From NCBI GenBank assembly GCA_024704175.1, contig CP085629.1, forward strand, positions 3,844,001 through 3,908,000: a stretch of DNA of 64,000 bases, written 5' to 3'. This DNA comes from Paenibacillus sp. P25. Its GTDB lineage: Bacteria; Bacillota; Bacilli; Paenibacillales; NBRC-103111. Below the pieces are notes generated by a model that worked only from the letters and a program-made list of their open reading frames with translations, ran no database searches and was not told the origin of the DNA. The position numbers and the translations under genes are program-made. Positions 1 to 9,320 of this stretch are shown here, in pieces (the stretch's first letter is position 1; each line of letters begins with the position of its first letter).

Positions 1-1067
1 GTCAATGTCTGTTCCGCCGCATCCTGTCCTGCTGATAAATAATAGCAGATGCTTCCCGTGCCCCGGATCCATCCGTCCCAGCTTCTCCACCTGCCCTCCC
101 GGATGAAGTAGGTTTGCACCGTCCCGGGGGCGCCCGCCATCGCCAGCGGCTTGCCCTTCAGATGGTGATCAAACCACATGAGTGCGGCATTGGTCTGCTG
201 CGGCCCCCATACGTCGTGATCCGGATAGTCCAGATCCCCGGCAACATCCTGCGTATGAACCCAGGGCCCGATGAGAAACAAGCTTCGCTTCCTGACATCC
301 TCGGGAAGCTTGTTATAGCTTAAGACCGATGCCTCCAGGTTATGGTCGAACCATCCGGCAACCATCAGAACCGGCACCTTTGTTTTCCGCGGGGTTTCTT
401 TCAGATAGGCCCAGAAGCCGGAATTCCAGTAAGGACTCTCCGGGTCGACCTCGGTCACCCATTCCCGGTACCAAGGCAGCGACTCACCGAACAGCCGCCG
501 GTCCATCTCGATATGCGGCCGAACGGACAGCGCCTCCCGATATAGCGCTTCAGAAGGCTGCAGCGGCTTGCACCCCGAATTGCCGAGCGCCCACACCGTG
601 TAGATATCGTGCCGGAACATCCCGTTCATGTAGGTTTGTCGGTACCGCTCAATGCCGGCGAAGGCAATATACATGGTCCTCACTTCCGGAGGCAGATGCT
701 CCGCCATGCACCACTGCAGCGTCCCATGGTAGGAGGAGCCATAGGTGCCGATGCGGCCGTTCGACCATTTCTGCCGGATGATCCACTCCAGGCTGTCCAG
801 CCCATCGTGCATTTCATGAACGAAGGGGACCCATTCTCCTTCCGACCGCCCGGTGCCCCTGCATTCCTGAAGGATGAAGGCATACCCCTGCTCCGCCCAA
901 AACGCCGCTCTCTTAAGCCATACCGGAAGCGCACCGGGATAAGGCGACCGGCTGAAAATGACCGGCCAGGGGCCGCCGTCCTTCGGAAGCTCGACATAGG
1001 TGGACAGCCTCACCCCGTCTCTCATCGGCACGTAAACGTGATGTTCATCCCCGCCTTTGGCAAGCAT
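1..1067 (-). CDS. CocE/NonD family hydrolase (partial, runs off left edge)
   Basis: Serine hydrolase of the CocE/X-Pro dipeptidyl-peptidase (S15-like) family, which cleaves esters or amides. The frame is open from an ATG at 1067 to the window edge, about 355 residues without a stop. Early landmarks are VPMRDGVRLSTYV, an oxyanion-type QECRGTGRSEG segment and the nucleophile elbow GTYGSSYHG; later ones are VAGWFDHNLE and IGPWVHTQD, which should hold the catalytic Asp region. The C-terminal jelly-roll is only partly inside the window. A GGAGG ribosome binding site lies just upstream (about 1076-1080). It is the last visible gene of the operon that starts at 10558 and follows the transporter ATPase. 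It is a clear paralogue of the hydrolase at 6709-8407. Substrate unknown. Confidence 0.85.
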   Translation of the reverse strand, partial: MLAKGGDEHHVYVPMRDGVRLSTYVELPKDGGPWPVIFSRSPYPGALPVWLKRAAFWAEQGYAFILQECRGTGRSEGEWVPFVHEMHDGLDSLEWIIRQKWSNGRIGTYGSSYHGTLQWCMAEHLPPEVRTMYIAFAGIERYRQTYMNGMFRHDIYTVWALGNSGCKPLQPSEALYREALSVRPHIEMDRRLFGESLPWYREWVTEVDPESPYWNSGFWAYLKETPRKTKVPVLMVAGWFDHNLEASVLSYNKLPEDVRKRSLFLIGPWVHTQDVAGDLDYPDHDVWGPQQTNAALMWFDHHLKGKPLAMAGAPGTVQTYFIREGRWRSWDGWIRGTGSICYYLSAGQDAAEQTL

Positions 1068-1095
1068 TCGCCGAACCTCCCTTTCCCTTCCGGAG

Positions 1096-2121
1096 CTATA
1101 CCTTGATGCAGGCGACCCCGTGCCCGTCCTTCACATACCGCAGCTGCGGGACTTCCTGCCTGCACTCATCCGTCGCGAGAGGACAGCGGTTGGAGAACGG
1201 GCGACCCTTCGGCTTATGGAGCAGGCTCGGCACCTCGCCCCGGATGATGGAGCGCCGCCTCTGCGCCTCTACGACCGGATCGGGCACGGGCACTGCTTCA
1301 AGCAGAGCCTGCGTATAGGGGTGCAGCGGCTGTTCATACAGCGACTTCCAGTCGGCGATTTCCACAATTTGACCCAAATACATGACGGCGATCCGGTCGC
1401 TGATATGCCTGACCACCGTAAGGTCGTGCGCGATGAATAAGTAGGTGAGGCCGAGCTGTTCCTGCAAATCCTCGAGCAGGTTAATAATCTGGGCCTGGAT
1501 CGATACGTCCAGCGCGGAGATCGCCTCGTCGCAGACGATAAAATCCGGACTACTGGCGATTGCCCGCGCAATGCCGATCCGCTGGCGCTGGCCGCCGCTG
1601 AATTCGTGCGGCACCCGATCCTGCAGGGCCGGATTCAGGCCGACCATCCGGAAGAGCTCGGTGACCCGCTCCCGGTATTCCCGCTCGCTTGACACCAGCT
1701 TGTAATGCCTGAGCGGCTCCCCGACGATATCGCCGGCGCGCTGTCTCGGATCCAGGGAGCCGTAAGGGTCCTGGAAAATCATGGACACCCGTCTGCGGAA
1801 GCTCCGCAGCTTGCCCTCCGGCGCGCCCGCATAATCGGTGCCGCCGAAGAGGATCCTGCCTGCCGAAGGCGTATACAGCCTAAGCAGGCTTCTTGCCAAG
1901 GTCGACTTGCCGCACCCGCTCTCGCCGACCAGCCCGAACGTCTCGCCTTTTCTCACCTGGAAGCTGACGTTGTCCACGGCACGGATTTCCCCGGATTTAC
2001 GCTGCAGAATTCCCTTCGTCACCGGGAACGAGACGGTCAAATTTTGTACATCGAGAATGACATCCTCCGGTTTATGCTCATGCACGATGTCCTTCACCGT
2101 ACGAGTTTGTTCGGCCTTCAT
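1096..2121 (-). CDS. Oligopeptide/dipeptide ABC transporter ATP-binding protein (DppF/OppF type)
   Basis: Cytoplasmic ATPase powering peptide-type solute import. In the 341-residue frame from ATG 2121, Walker A is GESGCGKST (residues 66-74), the Q-loop is FQDPY (116-120), the ABC signature is FSGGQRQR (174-181) and Walker B is FIVCDE (194-199). The C-terminus carries the Cys-containing oligopeptide-transporter extension (NRCPLATDEC). No good ribosome binding site precedes ATG 2121. The same frame continues upstream without a stop through what reads as the end of the neighbouring DppD-like ATPase, so the two may be one fused polypeptide of the GsiA/YejF kind (see findings). The gene itself is intact. 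Confidence 0.9.
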   Translation of the reverse strand: MKAEQTRTVKDIVHEHKPEDVILDVQNLTVSFPVTKGILQRKSGEIRAVDNVSFQVRKGETFGLVGESGCGKSTLARSLLRLYTPSAGRILFGGTDYAGAPEGKLRSFRRRVSMIFQDPYGSLDPRQRAGDIVGEPLRHYKLVSSEREYRERVTELFRMVGLNPALQDRVPHEFSGGQRQRIGIARAIASSPDFIVCDEAISALDVSIQAQIINLLEDLQEQLGLTYLFIAHDLTVVRHISDRIAVMYLGQIVEIADWKSLYEQPLHPYTQALLEAVPVPDPVVEAQRRRSIIRGEVPSLLHKPKGRPFSNRCPLATDECRQEVPQLRYVKDGHGVACIKV

Positions 2122-3126
2122 CCGGGAAGGCGGCGTCTCCAGCGTAATATCATGATGGCAGGCCGTAAGATGACCCGAACTGCCCGGGACTTCCCTTCTC
2201 CGGGGAGCCGGCTTCTGCGCGCAGGCCTCCGTCGCATAAGCGCAGCGGGGAGAAACTGGCAGATCTCCGTCCGGTTTCTCAGGTCAGGCGTGATCCCTTC
2301 GATCGGCACAAGCCTTCGATCCTTGGGATCATCCAGGCTCGGCACCGCCTTCATTAATCCGATCGTATACGGATGGCGGGGACCGGCGAACAGCTCCCGG
2401 CGACTGCCCGACTCCACGATTTCCCCGCATACATGACATAAATCCGGTCCGCATAGCGGGCTACCAGGCTCAGGTTGTGCGTGACCAGAACGAGGGCCGT
2501 TCCCGTCTCCTTCACCAAATCTCTTAGCGGCTCGAGAATTTGCGCCTGTGTCGTGACGTCGAGAGCGGTCGTAGCTTCATCGGCGATCAGAATTTTCGGG
2601 TCGCAGGAGAGCGCCATCGCAATCATGATCCGCTGTCTCATCCCGCCGCTGAACTGGTGGGGATAGTAATCCGCCCGCTGCTCGGCATCGGGAATGCCGA
2701 CCTGCTTCATCAGCTCGACCGCACGGCGTCTCGCCTGCTTGCCGGTTCATTTTCAAGTGAAGCAGGATCGACTCCTCGATCTGTTTGCCAACCGTCATCA
2801 CGGGATTCAGCGACGTCATCGGCTCCTGGAACACGACGCCGATCTTCCCCCGCGCACCTCTTGCAGCTGTCGGCTTCGCGGCCCGTATTTCAGCAAATCG
2901 TCGCCGGCGAACAGCACCTCCCCGCCGAGATTTCGCCCGGGGGCATTTCAATCAGCTGCAGCCCCGAATATTGGGTGACCGATTTGCCGTCGCCGCTTTC
3001 CCCGACGAAAGCGACGATTTCGCCTTCATCGATATAATACGAAACATCATTGACCGCCTTCAAAATGCCGCCTTCCTGCCTGAATCTCGTCTCCAAACGG
3101 TTCACTTCATATAAATGCATCGGCAT
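2122..3126 (-). CDS. Peptide ABC transporter ATP-binding protein (DppD/OppD type), several frame breaks
   Basis: Second ATPase of the peptide-type transporter, starting at ATG 3126 behind GGGAGG. Reading across frames gives [12 protein letters not shown], a Walker A GESGDGKS (Asp where Cys is usual), [12 protein letters not shown], the signature FSGGMRQR, Walker B ILIADEAT, the H-loop LVTHNL and the family C-terminal piece [13 protein letters not shown] followed by CAYATEAC. At least four single-base frame changes are needed, near 2910, 2750, 2415 and 2260. All blocks are present and in order, so I favour sequencing indels over decay, although the density is the highest in the window. After correction the frame runs into the DppF-like gene with no stop. 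Confidence 0.75.
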
Positions 3127-3141
3127 AGTCACCCTCCCGGC

Positions 3142-4060
3142 TTATAAAGAGCCCCTTAGTCTCGGATCCAGCGTATCCCGCAGGGCGTCGCCGACGACAT
3201 TAAACGCCAGGACGATGAGCATAATGACAACGCCGGGCGCGATCGACAAAACCGGCAGGGTGCGAAGGTGGTTGTATCCGTCGCTCACCATCGCTCCCCA
3301 TGAAGCCATGGGCGGGTTGATGCCGAGGCCGAGGAAGCTGAGCGCAGCCTCAATTAAGATCGCCGCACCGAGATTCATTGTCATTAGCACAATATTCGGC
3401 GAAATGCAGTTCGGCAAAATGTGCACGAAGGCGTTCTTCAGCCGGCTGGCGCCGCTGATCGTGCCCGCCGTCACATAATCGAGCCGCTTGATGCTTTTCA
3501 CCTGGCCCCGGGTCAGCCGGGCATACGTCGGGATCAAGCCGATCCCGACGGCCAGCATGACGTTGCCGAGACCTTTTCCAAGCAGCGCCGATAAAGAGCG
3601 CCAGAATGATCAAAGGAATCGACATCATCACATCCATGCAGCGCATGATGATGGCTTCCACCCACCCGCCGATATACCCCGCTACGAGGCCGAGCAGCAT
3701 GCCGACAGCGCCGGCAATGGCCACCGAGACGAAGCCTACCGCAAGCGATACCCGCGTACCGTAGAGGATGCGCGACAGTACGTCGCGCCCTAACGCATCC
3801 GTACCGAGCAGATGCAGGGAGGACGGCGGCTTCAGGGAGCTCGAAAGATTTTGCGCAGTGGGATCATAGGGGGCAATCAGCGGTGCGAAGACCGCGACCA
3901 GGAAAGCCAGTACCAGCACGGCCATGCCTAGAACAACGATCTTTCTGGACAGCATCGTCTTCCAAAAGCGCTTCCATTCGCCCGTCTTGGGGGGCACGGT
4001 CGCGGCTTCCTGTACGGCCGGGATGAGGCTTTCTTGGATCAGCTTTGTTTCCGTTTGCAT
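3142..4060 (-). CDS. Peptide ABC transporter permease (DppC/OppC type), one frame break
   Basis: Inner-membrane permease. It starts at ATG 4060 behind AAAGGAG, only 14 bp after the DppB-type permease. A long soluble N-terminus leads to a first membrane helix (VVLGMAVLVLAFLVAVFAPL), then the family motif HLLGTDALGRDVLSRILYG, further helices and an EAA loop near YVTAGTISGASRLKNAFVHILPN. The end, ALRDTLDPRLRGSL, is the usual DppC terminus. A frame change near 3570-3600 divides the protein; the two halves join smoothly. It should pair with the permease at 4075-5025. Confidence 0.88.
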
Positions 4061-4074
4061 GCTTGCCGCTCCTT

Positions 4075-5025
4075 TCAACTGATTCGGATTCGGGGATCCA
4101 CGACCCCGTAGGCGATATCCACGAGCAGATTGCTCACCGATACGCCTGTGGCAATAACGAAGACGGCGCTTTGCACGAGCTGGTAATCCTTGTTTAAAAT
4201 CGCCGTAATCAGCATGTTGCCCATGCCGGGGATGACGTACACCTGCTCGATCAGCACCGACCCGCCCAGCATGTAGCCGAGCTGCATGCCCATCAGTGTA
4301 ATGATCGGGATCAGTGCATTCCTGAGTGCGTGCCTGAAAATAACCGCCCTTTCGCCGAGGCCCTTGGAGCGCCCCGTCCGGATATAATCCTGCCGGATGA
4401 CCTCGAGCATCGCGGAACGGGTCTGCCTGGCGAACTGCGCCAGCGGTCCCAGCGATAAAATACATACCGGCATCGCCATCTTCTTGAGCGCCAGGGCCAG
4501 GTTGTCAGAAGGCCAGGTAAAGCCCTGAACCGGAAGCCATCCGAGCTTCAGGCTGAAGACATACACACACAGAATGCTGAGCCAGAAAATAGGGGTCGCC
4601 ATGCCCAAATTAGCCAGTACCGTAATGACGGAATCGATCACACCGCCGCGCCTTACGGCGACCGCCATGCCGAGAAGCACCCCCAGAATAACGGATAGCG
4701 AAAAGGCCGGAAGTGCAATCGTCATTGTCACCTTGAGCCTTTCCCAAATGAACGGACCGATATCCTGTCTGTAAGCGACCGACTTGCCGAACTCCCCGGT
4801 CAGAATGCTGCCGAGCCACTTCACGTACTGAACCGGAAGCGGCTGGTCGAATCCGAACTGCTTCGTATAATAAGCGATCTGCTCCTTGGAAGCGTCGGGA
4901 CCGAGCATCATGACGACCGGGTCGCCGGGCATCGACCTCATCAGGAGGAAGACGAGAAGCGTCACCGCCAATATCACGACCGCCGTTTGTATACAACGCC
5001 GAGCGATAAATAAAGTCATCTGCAT
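4075..5025 (-). CDS. Peptide ABC transporter permease (DppB/OppB type)
   Basis: Intact 316-residue inner-membrane permease of the dipeptide/oligopeptide importer. It opens with the typical RRCIQTAVVILAVTLLVFLLMRSMPGDPV helix and periplasmic-loop pattern, has about six membrane segments, and carries the EAA-type coupling loop IRTGRSKGLGERAVIFRHALRNA around residues 215-240. It ends in VVDPRIRIS, as expected for this family. It follows the binding-protein gene after an 86-bp gap and precedes the DppC-type gene by 14 bp. Confidence 0.93.
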   Translation of the reverse strand: MQMTLFIARRCIQTAVVILAVTLLVFLLMRSMPGDPVVMMLGPDASKEQIAYYTKQFGFDQPLPVQYVKWLGSILTGEFGKSVAYRQDIGPFIWERLKVTMTIALPAFSLSVILGVLLGMAVAVRRGGVIDSVITVLANLGMATPIFWLSILCVYVFSLKLGWLPVQGFTWPSDNLALALKKMAMPVCILSLGPLAQFARQTRSAMLEVIRQDYIRTGRSKGLGERAVIFRHALRNALIPIITLMGMQLGYMLGGSVLIEQVYVIPGMGNMLITAILNKDYQLVQSAVFVIATGVSVSNLLVDIAYGVVDPRIRIS

Positions 5026-5111
5026 TCCCCATTTGCTTCAGTAATAAGGCCGGAACCTTCAGAGCGATGGCCCGAAAGCCCCGGCAAAACGGCACTTCTA
5101 TTTTTCTACCC

Positions 5112-6680
5112 TCACGTCCCCGGGGTCCAGTAAGACAAATGCGTAATACCGAAGCCGTCGTCCTTGACATATTTTTGCTTAATGAAGATGCCCATCGGGA
5201 TGTACAGCGGTTTGCCGAAAATATCGTATTTGTCGTAAACCAGCTTCTGGATTTTCATGGAGGTGTCCGTTTTCACCTGATCGTTCGGCGCCTGCTGGTT
5301 CTCTTTGAGCAGCTGGAGCACGTCATCCGGATGATCGATCCCTTTGGCATAGAACGCGCCGTTCGGATCAAGATGACGGTACATGTAGAGCCCGAGATCC
5401 GGCTGCACGGAATGGAAGTGGCCCATAAGCCCGCCTTCCCACGTGTTGAAGTAGAGGTCCTGCACCTTGGCTTCGTCGACGACCACCAGCTCCGCATGGA
5501 TGCCTACGGCTTCGAGGTAGTTCTGTACGGCGGTAAACGGATCCTTCGTGGAAGCGCCGGAAAATAGTTTGGTCTTAAAGCCGTTCGGGTATCCGGCTTC
5601 CGCGAGCAGCTGTTTGGCCTTCTGCGGGTTGTACGGATAACCGGCCACTTCTTTGTTATAGGTCACCGCATCGGGAGCGCCCCATTGGTTGGTCGTGACA
5701 TAGTATCCTTTACCGAACGTCTCAGCGATGGCCTTCTCGTCGATCGCATAGGACATCGCCTGCCGCACCCGCACATCGGCGAACGGCGAGCCCTTCGTCC
5801 GGCTGTCCGGGATTATGCCTACACCCACGGCTCCGACGCCGTTCTTATGCAGGACGACATCGAATTTCTTCGAGTCGATCAGCTCCTTGGCGATATCGAT
5901 GTTGCCCGCCTGGATCTCGTCGACTTCTCCCGCTTTCAGCGCCGAGGCGGCGGTCTGGGCGTCTTCGATGATCAGCATCTCGATCCGGTCCGTCTTCGGT
6001 TTGCCCGCCTCCCAGTAGCCCGGGTTCTTCTTGTAGCTGACGGACACGTTCACCTGCCATTTGTCCAGCAGATAAGGACCGGTGCCGACCGGATTTTTGT
6101 AGGCCCATTCCTTATCGTGCGCCTTAAAGGTCGCCGGCGAGATGTAGCGTACGAAGTATCCGACGGCCTGAAGCGTGCTGGAATTCCACTCCTTCAAATG
6201 CAGGCGGAGGGTGCCCGGATCGACGACCTCCATCGATTCGATATTGTTCGTTTCGCTTCGTTTGTTATCGATATACTTCTCGATGTTCCACTTGACGGAT
6301 TCGGCGTCGAAATCGGTGTTGTCGCTGTACTTCACGCCCTTGCGAAGCTTGAACGTAATCGTCTTGGCCTTGGCGTCCGTCTCCCAGCTTTCCGCAAGCC
6401 AAGGCACCAGATTCCCTTTCTCGTCAAAACGGGCAAGGGCCTGGAGAACCGGATCCAGGTAAGGAAGCGGTCCGTTATTGGTGACTTCGGCCGGATAGCC
6501 GATGATCTTCGGGTTATTGCCCATCGCGATTCTGAACACGCTTTCATGACTGCCCGATTTGGATGAGCCGGTTGCTCCTGAAGCGTCCGCCCCTCCCGAC
6601 TGGCCGCTGCAGCCATAAAGCAGGAAAGATAACGAGAATACAAGCGTCAACACGACATGCAGCTTCTTTTTCCCCTTCAT
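5112..6680 (-). CDS. Solute-binding protein family 5 lipoprotein (peptide ABC transporter)
   Basis: Extracellular substrate-binding lipoprotein of the adjacent importer. The 522 residues begin with a lysine-rich n-region, a hydrophobic stretch and the lipobox LLYGC (Cys24). The family 5 (SBP_bac_5) fold is supported by PYLDPVLQALARF, LAESWETDAKAKTITFKLRKGVKYSDN near residues 95-125, the PVGTGPYLLDKW block and DVRVRQAMSYAID. Family members bind peptides but also nickel, sugars or other conjugates, so the ligand cannot be read from sequence. It lies between an esterase gene (28 bp upstream) and the two permeases, which ties uptake to hydrolysis. Confidence 0.93.
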   Translation of the reverse strand: MKGKKKLHVVLTLVFSLSFLLYGCSGQSGGADASGATGSSKSGSHESVFRIAMGNNPKIIGYPAEVTNNGPLPYLDPVLQALARFDEKGNLVPWLAESWETDAKAKTITFKLRKGVKYSDNTDFDAESVKWNIEKYIDNKRSETNNIESMEVVDPGTLRLHLKEWNSSTLQAVGYFVRYISPATFKAHDKEWAYKNPVGTGPYLLDKWQVNVSVSYKKNPGYWEAGKPKTDRIEMLIIEDAQTAASALKAGEVDEIQAGNIDIAKELIDSKKFDVVLHKNGVGAVGVGIIPDSRTKGSPFADVRVRQAMSYAIDEKAIAETFGKGYYVTTNQWGAPDAVTYNKEVAGYPYNPQKAKQLLAEAGYPNGFKTKLFSGASTKDPFTAVQNYLEAVGIHAELVVVDEAKVQDLYFNTWEGGLMGHFHSVQPDLGLYMYRHLDPNGAFYAKGIDHPDDVLQLLKENQQAPNDQVKTDTSMKIQKLVYDKYDIFGKPLYIPMGIFIKQKYVKDDGFGITHLSYWTPGT

Positions 6681-6708
6681 TGGTAACCTCCTTGGTTTGA
6701 TCGATCGG

Positions 6709-8407
6709 CTATCTCTCGTCCATAGGCACTTCCAGGCAGGAAGGAAATGCGCCGCCGCAGTATACGGTTTGCTCCGCCAGCCTCACTTCGGTTTGCTGAG
6801 CCCAGGGGCCGGCAAGATTCGGATGCGCGTGATAGGCCGGGAAGTTCGAAGATGAAATATCCAGTCGGAGGCGGGAGCCCCGCTTCAGCGTCCAGGTGAT
6901 CGGCCAGCATTCCAGCTCGATCCCGGCGGGCTCGTGCGGCCGGTAAGGGACCGGTCGCACCGCACCGTTACGGAATGCCAGACTCGTGATCGCATCCCGG
7001 ATATTGTAGGCCGTTCCATCCGGAAACACCTCCATGACATTCACGGTAAAAGCGGTATCCTCCGCGTCACTGCTCACGAATAACTTCACCTTCATCGCCC
7101 CCGTCAAGGGGAGGTCCTCCTCAAGCGGCTCCGTCAGGAAGGAAAGCACGTCATCGCGGTATCCGGGAGGATCCTGAGCGACGCTGGCCGCTTTGGCCGC
7201 GTCGGGCTCGCCCCCGAGGTAGCGCAGCGGCCGCCGCTCCCCTTTCGTCGGAACCGGATAGCTCGGGTCATACGTATAAGCGACACTCGAGGAGTGCTGC
7301 TGCGCCGTCCCGGATAACTGCAGGAACCCGGTGTCCTCATCCTTCTGCAGATAAAACCGCCGCACCCGCTTCGATTCCATCGGGCCGTCCCAGCGCCGCC
7401 ACTCCCCATCCCGGATCACGTAGGTTTGCATATCGCCTATGGGCTCGGGATAAGGCCCCGCTTTCAAATGATGGTTGAACCAGGCGAACGCTTCCCTAAG
7501 CGACTGAAACCGGTCATGGTCCGGATAGCTCAAATCTCCCGAAGGGACCATCGCATGCGTCCAAGGGCCGAGGATAAACCGGCTCGCGCCTTCGCGTCTC
7601 TTCCGGCAGCTTGCCGTAATCCCTGATCATGCCGTCCAAGTGCTGGTCGAACCAGCCGTCCGCCATCAGGATCGGCGTTCGCACGCGCTTCGGAATCTCT
7701 TTCAGCTCCGCCCAAAAACCGCTCCGCCAATACTCGTCTTCCGGGCTGACGCTCGTAATCCACTGGCGGTACCACGGCAGCTCCACCCCGAACAACTCCC
7801 GGTCCATCTCGATATGGGGCCTCACCTGAACGGCCCTCTGAAACAGGCCCTCCGTCCGAACCTCCTTTACGCCGGAATTACCGATCGCCCAGCCGGTATA
7901 GACATCGTGGCGGAACATCCCGTTCATATAGTTCTGCCGGTACCGCTCGGTGGTGAAGCCGCAGATACACATCGCCTTCACCTCGGGCGGAACGCGGTCC
8001 GCCATCGCCCACTGAACGGCGCTTAAGTAAGAAGGACCGTAGGTGCCGATGCATCCGTTCATCCAGCTCTGCCGCTTGATCCATTCGACCGTATCGAGAC
8101 CGTCACTGCCTTCATTGACAAAAGGAATCCACGCTCCCCGGACTCCCCGGTACCCCTGCAGTCCTGCAGGACGGCGGCATAGCCGTGCTTCGTCCATACG
8201 ACCGCTGTCGCCTCCAGCAAGGGAAGCATGCCGGGATAAGGATAGCGGATCAAAATCACCGGCCACGGCCCTCCCCTGCGGCAAGTAAACCCGCGTCATT
8301 AATGCGGTGCCGTCGCGCATTTCCACCCGAACAGCGTCGCGCCTCCCCGGTTCGCAGACGCCAGCCGGTAAACCGCTTTCAAGCTGCTCCATCAAACTAA
8401 CATCCAA
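6709..8407 (-). CDS. CocE/NonD family hydrolase, full-length paralogue, frame breaks
   Basis: Second CocE-type esterase of the operon, about 560 residues after correction. Early part: AVRVEMRDGTALMTRVYLP, then QDCRGTGES, the nucleophile region GTYGPSYLSAVQWAM (Ser in the GxS elbow), MADGWFDQHLDG, and a C-terminal beta domain with SGTAQQHSSSVAYTYDPSYPVPT and SSSNFPAYHAHPNL, typical of the CocE jelly-roll. Frame changes lie near 8260, 8140 and 7555. Start: no ATG stands near the GGAGGGGG ribosome binding site; TTG 8407 has the right spacing, ATG 8392 is the alternative. The site overlaps the end of the lyase gene upstream, suggesting coupled translation. Confidence 0.82.
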
Positions 8408-8423
8408 TGTGCCGTCCCCCTCC

Positions 8424-9320
8424 TTACGTATGACCGGCAAGCAAATTGCGGCTCGGCAGCGTCCTCCCCGCCTGCTCCTGGATAAACCGTGCGGCGTCAA
8501 GAAGCTTGCCAAAATCGATACCCGTCTCAATGCCCATTGCGTGCAAACAATACACCAGATCTTCCGTCGCTACATTTCCGCTCGCCCCGGGCGCGTACGG
8601 GCGACCTCCGAGCCCGCCGACGGAGGAATCGAAGCGGGTGATTCCCATATCCATGGAGACGAGAGTATTGGCCAGCGCCGCCCCCCTTGTATCGTGGAAA
8701 TGCAGGGCGAGCCGCTCCGCCGGGTAACGTTTCAACAGTTCCTCCAATACTGTCTGGACCTGCCTCGGGTTCGCCGAGCCGATCGTATCGCCGAGCGAAA
8801 TTTCCCGGACCCCCATCCCCAGCATCGCATCGGTTACCCGCACGACACGGCCGATGTCCACCCTGCCTTCATACGGGCGACCGAATACGGTCGAAACATA
8901 TCCACGCACGGATTTTCCCGCCTTTAGTGCCTCGCTTGCCACTTCCCTTAAAACCGGGAACGTCTCGTCTATCGACTTGTTGATGTTTTTCCGGTTATGG
9001 GTTTCGCTTGCGGACATGAAGACGGCCGCCTCATCGATCCGCGCTTCGATCGCCTGCTCCAGTCCCCGCAGGTTCGGTACGAGCGCCGCATAAGTGACGC
9101 CGGGTGCTCTTGTGATGCTTCGGGCAACGGCGGATGCGTCGGCCAGCCGCGGAATCCACTTCGGACTGACGAAGGACGTCACCTCGATATACGGGTATCC
9201 GGCCGACGACAGCCGGTCGATCCAGCCGATCTTATGCTCGGTCGGAATGAACCGGCTTTCGTTCTGCAGGCCGTCGCGGGGACCCACCTCCTGGATGCTG
9301 ACACGCTTCGGCCATTTCAT
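8424..9320 (-). CDS. Hydroxymethylglutaryl-CoA lyase-like enzyme with Cys-to-Arg change
   Basis: DRE-TIM metallolyase of the HMG-CoA lyase family, which normally cleaves HMG-CoA to acetyl-CoA and acetoacetate. The 298 residues show the N-terminal signature VGPRDGLQNE with catalytic Arg15 and metal ligand Asp16, metal histidines in ALHFHDTRG (207 and 209) and the ASGN ligand Asn249. In the active-site loop GGLGGRPYAPG the conserved cysteine of GGCPY is Arg240 (codon CGC, one transition from TGC). Translation is coupled to the CoA-transferase by an ATGA overlap (9317-9320). A CoA-transferase followed by this lyase implies that an acid is activated to a CoA thioester and then split; the true substrate is uncertain because of the cysteine change. 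Confidence 0.88.
   Translation of the reverse strand: MKWPKRVSIQEVGPRDGLQNESRFIPTEHKIGWIDRLSSAGYPYIEVTSFVSPKWIPRLADASAVARSITRAPGVTYAALVPNLRGLEQAIEARIDEAAVFMSASETHNRKNINKSIDETFPVLREVASEALKAGKSVRGYVSTVFGRPYEGRVDIGRVVRVTDAMLGMGVREISLGDTIGSANPRQVQTVLEELLKRYPAERLALHFHDTRGAALANTLVSMDMGITRFDSSVGGLGGRPYAPGASGNVATEDLVYCLHAMGIETGIDFGKLLDAARFIQEQAGRTLPSRNLLAGHT

Noticed and set aside
5685-6566. Long plus-strand open frame of 293 codons opposite the binding-protein gene
   Set aside because: It is the antisense shadow of a clear family 5 binding protein, has no ribosome binding site and its product has no domain pattern. High third-position GC makes such shadows common here.
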